Part shown: positions 61,442 to 64,000 of the stretch, in pieces
Position numbering within the stretch: the first letter of the stretch is position 1
Layout: each line of letters begins with the position of its first letter
Assembly: GCF_963678975.1 (NCBI RefSeq)
Contig: NC_089274.1
Location: 21,041,133-21,105,132 of the forward strand
Direction: 5' to 3'
Length of the DNA: 64,000 nucleotides
Origin: Dysidea avara
Taxonomy: Eukaryota; Porifera; Demospongiae; Dictyoceratida; Dysideidae
Made by a program: the position numbers and the translations under genes
The notes under the pieces: generated by a model
Databases searched by the model: none
Told to the model about the DNA's origin: nothing
The model's input: only the letters and a program-made list of their open reading frames with translations

Positions 61442-61929
61442 ACACTCTCAAGTCTTGAGTCATCAAGTTGTGTGTAAGTGATGACAGTATTTTAATGCAA
61501 TCCCCACCTAGCTATAGCTAGCAATACTGTATAGTGGGTTTGAAGGAAATATTTCGCAGATTGCAAAGTTTTCACTTCTTTAGGATATTTAAATATGCCA
61601 GTTTGATCAAGCTGCAAATTTTGAGAAGGAAAATTTTCACGATTTTTATGGATTGGTTGCTACCCATGAAAATTTTCCTCCTTGGAAATATATAGTAGTG
61701 TTCAGCTGCCCAATAATCTAGTGTAGCCACACCCTTTTACTTGCATTGCACTAATGGTGCTGTCAATTAGTGTCTGCCCTCAAATGACATTATACAATGC
61801 TAAGCTGGGATGATGTAAATCACATGATTTCATTGTGTAGGAATAATGTCAATGCTGAGACAAGATGGGACACCAGTTGATGTGTTCAAGGTGCTACACA
61901 GTGTACCAAAGGATTGGAGACAGACATAA
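52585..61929 (+). CDS. Divergent AMP-forming acyl-CoA synthetase-like (ANL) enzyme
   Basis: Nine exons join in phase: 52585-52650, 52826-52988, 53901-54019, 55218-55514, 58192-58588, 59230-59333, 59379-59543, 60935-61043, 61841-61929; 502 aa. ANL motifs: P-loop-like LVTFTTGSTGMPK (about 156-168), SPYFLNKIAVYC, MGGAPTYRR, YGCTEIEP (about 302), TGEVVVTGWHV, and RTEDAGYLDEEGRIWLVGR (about 399-417; usual core Thr-Gly-Asp is Thr-Glu-Asp here) with VKWRV. The family adenylates a carboxylate, then usually forms a CoA thioester. FTTGSTG and the C-terminal tail recall the OleC-type ligase subgroup, but substrate is unknown. Intron 8 uses a GC donor (GAAG/GCAAGT). The last exon stops early; the conserved Lys tail lies in another frame (see findings). 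Intron 2 hosts two U1 snRNA genes. Confidence 0.8.
53145..53308 (+). ncRNA. RNU1: U1 spliceosomal snRNA, canonical form
   Basis: 164 nt, the usual U1 length. It begins AACTTACCTGG, the 5' splice-site-pairing end. Next come stem-loop I with GGGGATACCATGATCAAGAA, loop II ATTGCACCCC (canonical ATTGCACTCC with one change; the U1A site), stem-loop III (GATCTCCCC..GTGGGAGACTC), the Sm site AATTTTTG and terminal stem-loop IV (GGGGGACTGCGTTCGCGCAT). Promoter-like boxes CCCACAA at -56 and TATAAATA at -29 precede it. It sits in intron 2 of the ANL gene on the same strand. Confidence 0.93.
53620..53778 (+). ncRNA. U1 snRNA variant
   Basis: About 159 nt, clearly U1 through GGGGATACCATGATCAAGAA, ATTGCACCCC and AATTTTTG (Sm). 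It differs at the 5' end (AACTTACTTTG instead of AACTTACCTGG). It has a shorter stem III (TTTCC/GGAAA) and a different stem IV (AGGGGT/ACCCCT), but both still pair. The same CCCACAA box lies at -56 and a TATAAA at -27. It may be a functional variant or a young pseudogene; retained pairing and promoter favour function. Confidence 0.85.
54678..55188. mobile_element. hAT-type MITE, CAGTGTTG family, copy 2, perfect duplication CCTACCAT
   Basis: Ends CAGTGTTGGGAGTAAC and GCCCAACACTG are inverted. CCTACCAT stands exactly on both sides (54670-54677, 55189-55196). Same family as 17460-17845, with shared internal text such as TAACGCCTA.CCACAA. In ANL intron 3. Confidence 0.92.
55515..55619. repeat. 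Long TG microsatellite at a splice donor
   Basis: About 100 bp of (GT)n starting immediately after ANL exon 4, so the donor GTGAGT is the first unit of the run. Confidence 0.95.
55622..56040 (+). mobile_element. tRNA-derived SINE, copy 2
   Basis: A-box-like TAGCTAATTGG (55635) and B box GGTTCGATGC (55679) are 34 bp apart, followed by a body with CCCAGCTGTAACATCAAT and GATTTGCCTGCAC. In ANL intron 4, directly before copy 3. Confidence 0.85.
56078..56478 (+). mobile_element. tRNA-derived SINE, copy 3 (best preserved)
   Basis: A box TAGCCAAGTGG (56081) fits TRGCNNAGTGG, and B box GGTTTGATTCC (56125) fits with one change; the head could fold like a tRNA (TCGAGAGGTCCCAGGT). The body shares CCCAGCTGTAACATCAAT and GCCCCAGGAGGATTTGCCTG with copies 1 and 2. 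Confidence 0.88.
57551..57993. mobile_element. Foldback MITE with arms of about 75 bp, CAAGAGTTCATAATAT ends
   Basis: Left CAAGAGTTCATAATATATAT is inverted at the right end, and the arms continue near-perfectly through GAGAGTATCCTACTCTCATA and GAAGGGCGTATCGTGAAGTT. GCTGAAAC precedes and CTGAAAC follows the element, a 7-8-bp duplication. In ANL intron 4. Confidence 0.9.
58762..59177. mobile_element. CAGAGTTGGGG-family hAT MITE, diverged copy
   Basis: Ends CAGAGTTAGGGTAGTTACTT and AGTTACCCCCAACTCTG; internal text parallels 13071-13547. Flanking duplication is not recognisable. In ANL intron 5. Confidence 0.8.
61373..61442. repeat. CA/CGCA microsatellite
   Basis: (CA)n flanks about nine GCAC units, in ANL intron 8. 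Confidence 0.9.
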
Positions 61930-62122
61930 CTCAAAACCAAACACTGCTCTACTCTTCAACCAAAGCAGCCATTACAAGTGGACCATAATTATTATTGTAA
62001 TAATAATAATAATTGTTGTTACCATGGTTATGTGTTTGTTATACACGTGATGTATTAGACTGTTGCACGTGATCGAACTAATGTCATTTTCGAAGGTTCA
62101 TTTTATACGAGGGGTAGCTAAC

Positions 62123-62972
62123 CAGGGGCGGATCTAGGATTTTACAAAAGGGGGGGGGGGCTAACTCAAAGTATTAATGTGATAATGTCTTGGGTAGAGG
62201 TGTGCAAAGCACACTTCCCAGCAAAAAAAGCATGCTCGAACTGGGGGCATGCCCCCCAGGAAATTTTTAGAAAATAGATGCTAAAATACTGCAATTTGGA
62301 AACATTTCCACATAAAATTCATAATATTTTCTGCCTGTAGATATTTTATATACTGCCTTTAGATTATAGGTATGGCTCTCTGAAGCATTTTGCTAATGGA
62401 AAAGTTTGGGTCAACCAAGTACATGATGCACCCCTCTCACAATTGCACAACACTGAATAGGTGCATGTTAAAATAATAATGTTGTATGTGGAAAATTTTG
62501 AAATTTGAACAATACATGATTGAATCTGAGAGCATTTTCAATGGAAATTGTGTACCTGAATTAAGTATTGCCATACATATTAACTACACAAGTAGATGAA
62601 TGAAGCCCTTTAAACAGACCAATGCACTTCATTGTATATATAGGTGCAGGCAGATTTGGAAAAATTCCATAACAGAACCAACTATATGCTTCGTTCTATT
62701 AGAGTAGTTAGCTGACTGCTCTATTAGAGTATCTCGATCTTGTACACCTCCAATGCTGATCCGGGTCCTTGTTGCATAAACTTTAGCATAAATCCACTGA
62801 TAATACCTTGGAAAGATGTTTATAAGGTGGTTTTATGAGTATTTGTATTATTCGTGATCATATAATTATGCTAAGACAAAATTTCATTATAATACTCAGC
62901 ATATTGATCAAGTAAAGCCTAAAAGTGAAGGGGGGCTTCAGCCCCCAAAGCCCCCCCCTGGATCCGCCCTTG
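62123..62972. mobile_element. hAT-like element with CAGGGGCGGATCTAGGA ends
   Basis: CAGGGGCGGATCTAGGATTT then a G run is answered by a C run and CTGGATCCGCCCTTG. The flanks TAGCTAAC and GCTAACG are similar. Inside lie two copies of the TCTATTAGAGTA motif (62693-62734). No transposase frame is seen. Confidence 0.75.
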
Positions 62973-64000
62973 CTAACGTCTTGGACTCTCGTACACTATC
63001 TGAGAAATCCAATTATAAATACATGAAATATTTATTGAAATAATGCAGAATACGTGTTGAAATACTTAAATATTGGGACTCTCGAACACAATTTAGAAGT
63101 TTGCGTGGGCGCTGGCTACCCCTCGATTTTATAGGTGTGTTAATCTTCGATGGCTTCACTCAATACCTGTTCGTGTGTAATGCTGGATATTACCGCGGTG
63201 TTAATGTCTACCAGAAGTTTCACCAGAAATGGTTAGTTATTACTACAATTAGACGTAGTTTATCACGATTTGTTAGTCTGCAGATAGGAGAAGTAAGAAT
63301 AAGAGAGGCCAGTTGCAACGGAGTTGTTTATGGAGGTATAGTCAAGTATTTATAGGGGTGTTTGTTTATCACTGCCACTGCTATCCTCTGCAGTGTATTA
63401 CGGAGTCTACGAAAGTTAGTGTTCTCGAGGAAATGCGAGCACATGTTAATGAGATGGATGCTAATGTGTCTAGCGCTCGGTTCGTTCATGTTACTGTACA
63501 ACGAGGTGGACCATAGTCATCCAAGTGGTCAATACACTCTACTGAAAGTGAGAGGCCTGAATATGTGTGGTGGATTAACACTAGACTATTATACAGTTAT
63601 CACATCGTGTTAGTCACAGTGTCAATTGTGGTGCAGATCAGTTATAATTAACATGCTAGTCTAGTCCTGTATACCGTATATAAAAAAATGTTTGAGGTGG
63701 AAAATGTTCATAGATCACCAAACTTTTCCCGCTATGGTGACTGCCTAGCATCACCATGTGCAAACAGCTAGAGTTCTGTCACATAAATATGAATATGAGC
63801 ACAGTAAACAGTAAGCCTTACCCCTCATACAAATGTTTTCCTCCAAATCTTGCTATAGTCATTCATCTACAAAGCTCAACTTTTAGTTATACGGTAAGGT
63901 AAATGGAGGTAACTCCATGAATATTTTGTGTTCACATTCATAACTTATGATCAACCAAACCAAAATTTGGTTACAAGCAACATACATTTATGTATTCTAT
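62973..64000. other. Downstream stretch without a supported gene
   Basis: Three short overlapping plus-strand frames (63101-63616) have no recognised family, no convincing splice signals and no clear start. They may belong to a gene continuing beyond the window or be chance. Confidence 0.3.

Overview
This is a eukaryotic nuclear window. Its genes are split by many small introns with GT-AG (once GC-AG) borders, and it carries a spliceosomal U1 snRNA, tRNA-derived SINEs and many short inverted-repeat transposons. The gene content is animal: a myocardin-related transcription factor with RPEL and SAP domains, a PRELI/SEC14/GOLD protein, DCUN1D3, ERCC1, syntaxin-8, TSR3 and a TFIIIB (BRF2-like) subunit. 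Compact loci in an AT-rich background suggest an early-branching animal. A demosponge is my best guess, an inference rather than something read directly.

Layout. 0.2-2.2 kb: a transposon-like unit with long terminal inverted repeats. 4.3-9.9 kb: a P-loop GTPase fragment (-) head-to-head with a complete Ser/Thr kinase (+, 333 aa, nine exons). 10.3-16.9 kb: SEC14L1/5-like gene (-). 17-20 kb: hAT-type MITEs and one weak candidate exon. 20.3-22.8 kb: ERCC1 (-). 22.9-32.8 kb: a BRF2-like TFIIB-family gene (+) with a 4.1-kb intron full of repeats. 32.8-37.3 kb: syntaxin-8 (-, nine exons, 223 aa), tail-to-tail with the BRF2-like gene. 37.5-47.4 kb: MRTF/myocardin-family gene (+, six exons, 967 aa). 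47.7-48.5 kb: intronless DCUN1D3 (-). 49.0-52.5 kb: TSR3 (-, five exons, 253 aa). 52.6-61.9 kb: a divergent acyl-CoA-synthetase-like ANL enzyme (+, nine exons), with two U1 snRNA genes in its second intron. 62-64 kb: a hAT-like repeat and no assured gene.

The genes are unrelated housekeeping and regulatory functions, not a pathway. What links them is architecture: four or five divergent pairs have start codons only about 40-280 bp apart, and convergent pairs have stops about 60-210 bp apart. Exon borders for the kinase, BRF2-like, STX8, MRTF, TSR3 and ANL genes were read by eye and keep phase across every junction given.

The most notable unexplained signals are: a roughly 24-bp motif (core TCTATTAGAGTA or its complement) scattered about 15 times; the two U1 genes with matching promoter boxes at -56 and about -28, one with a changed 5' splice-site-recognition end; an apparent frameshift in the last ANL exon that hides a conserved Arg-His-Asn-Ser-Lys tail and a hydrophobic C-terminal anchor; and a phase-compatible alternative terminal exon inside STX8.
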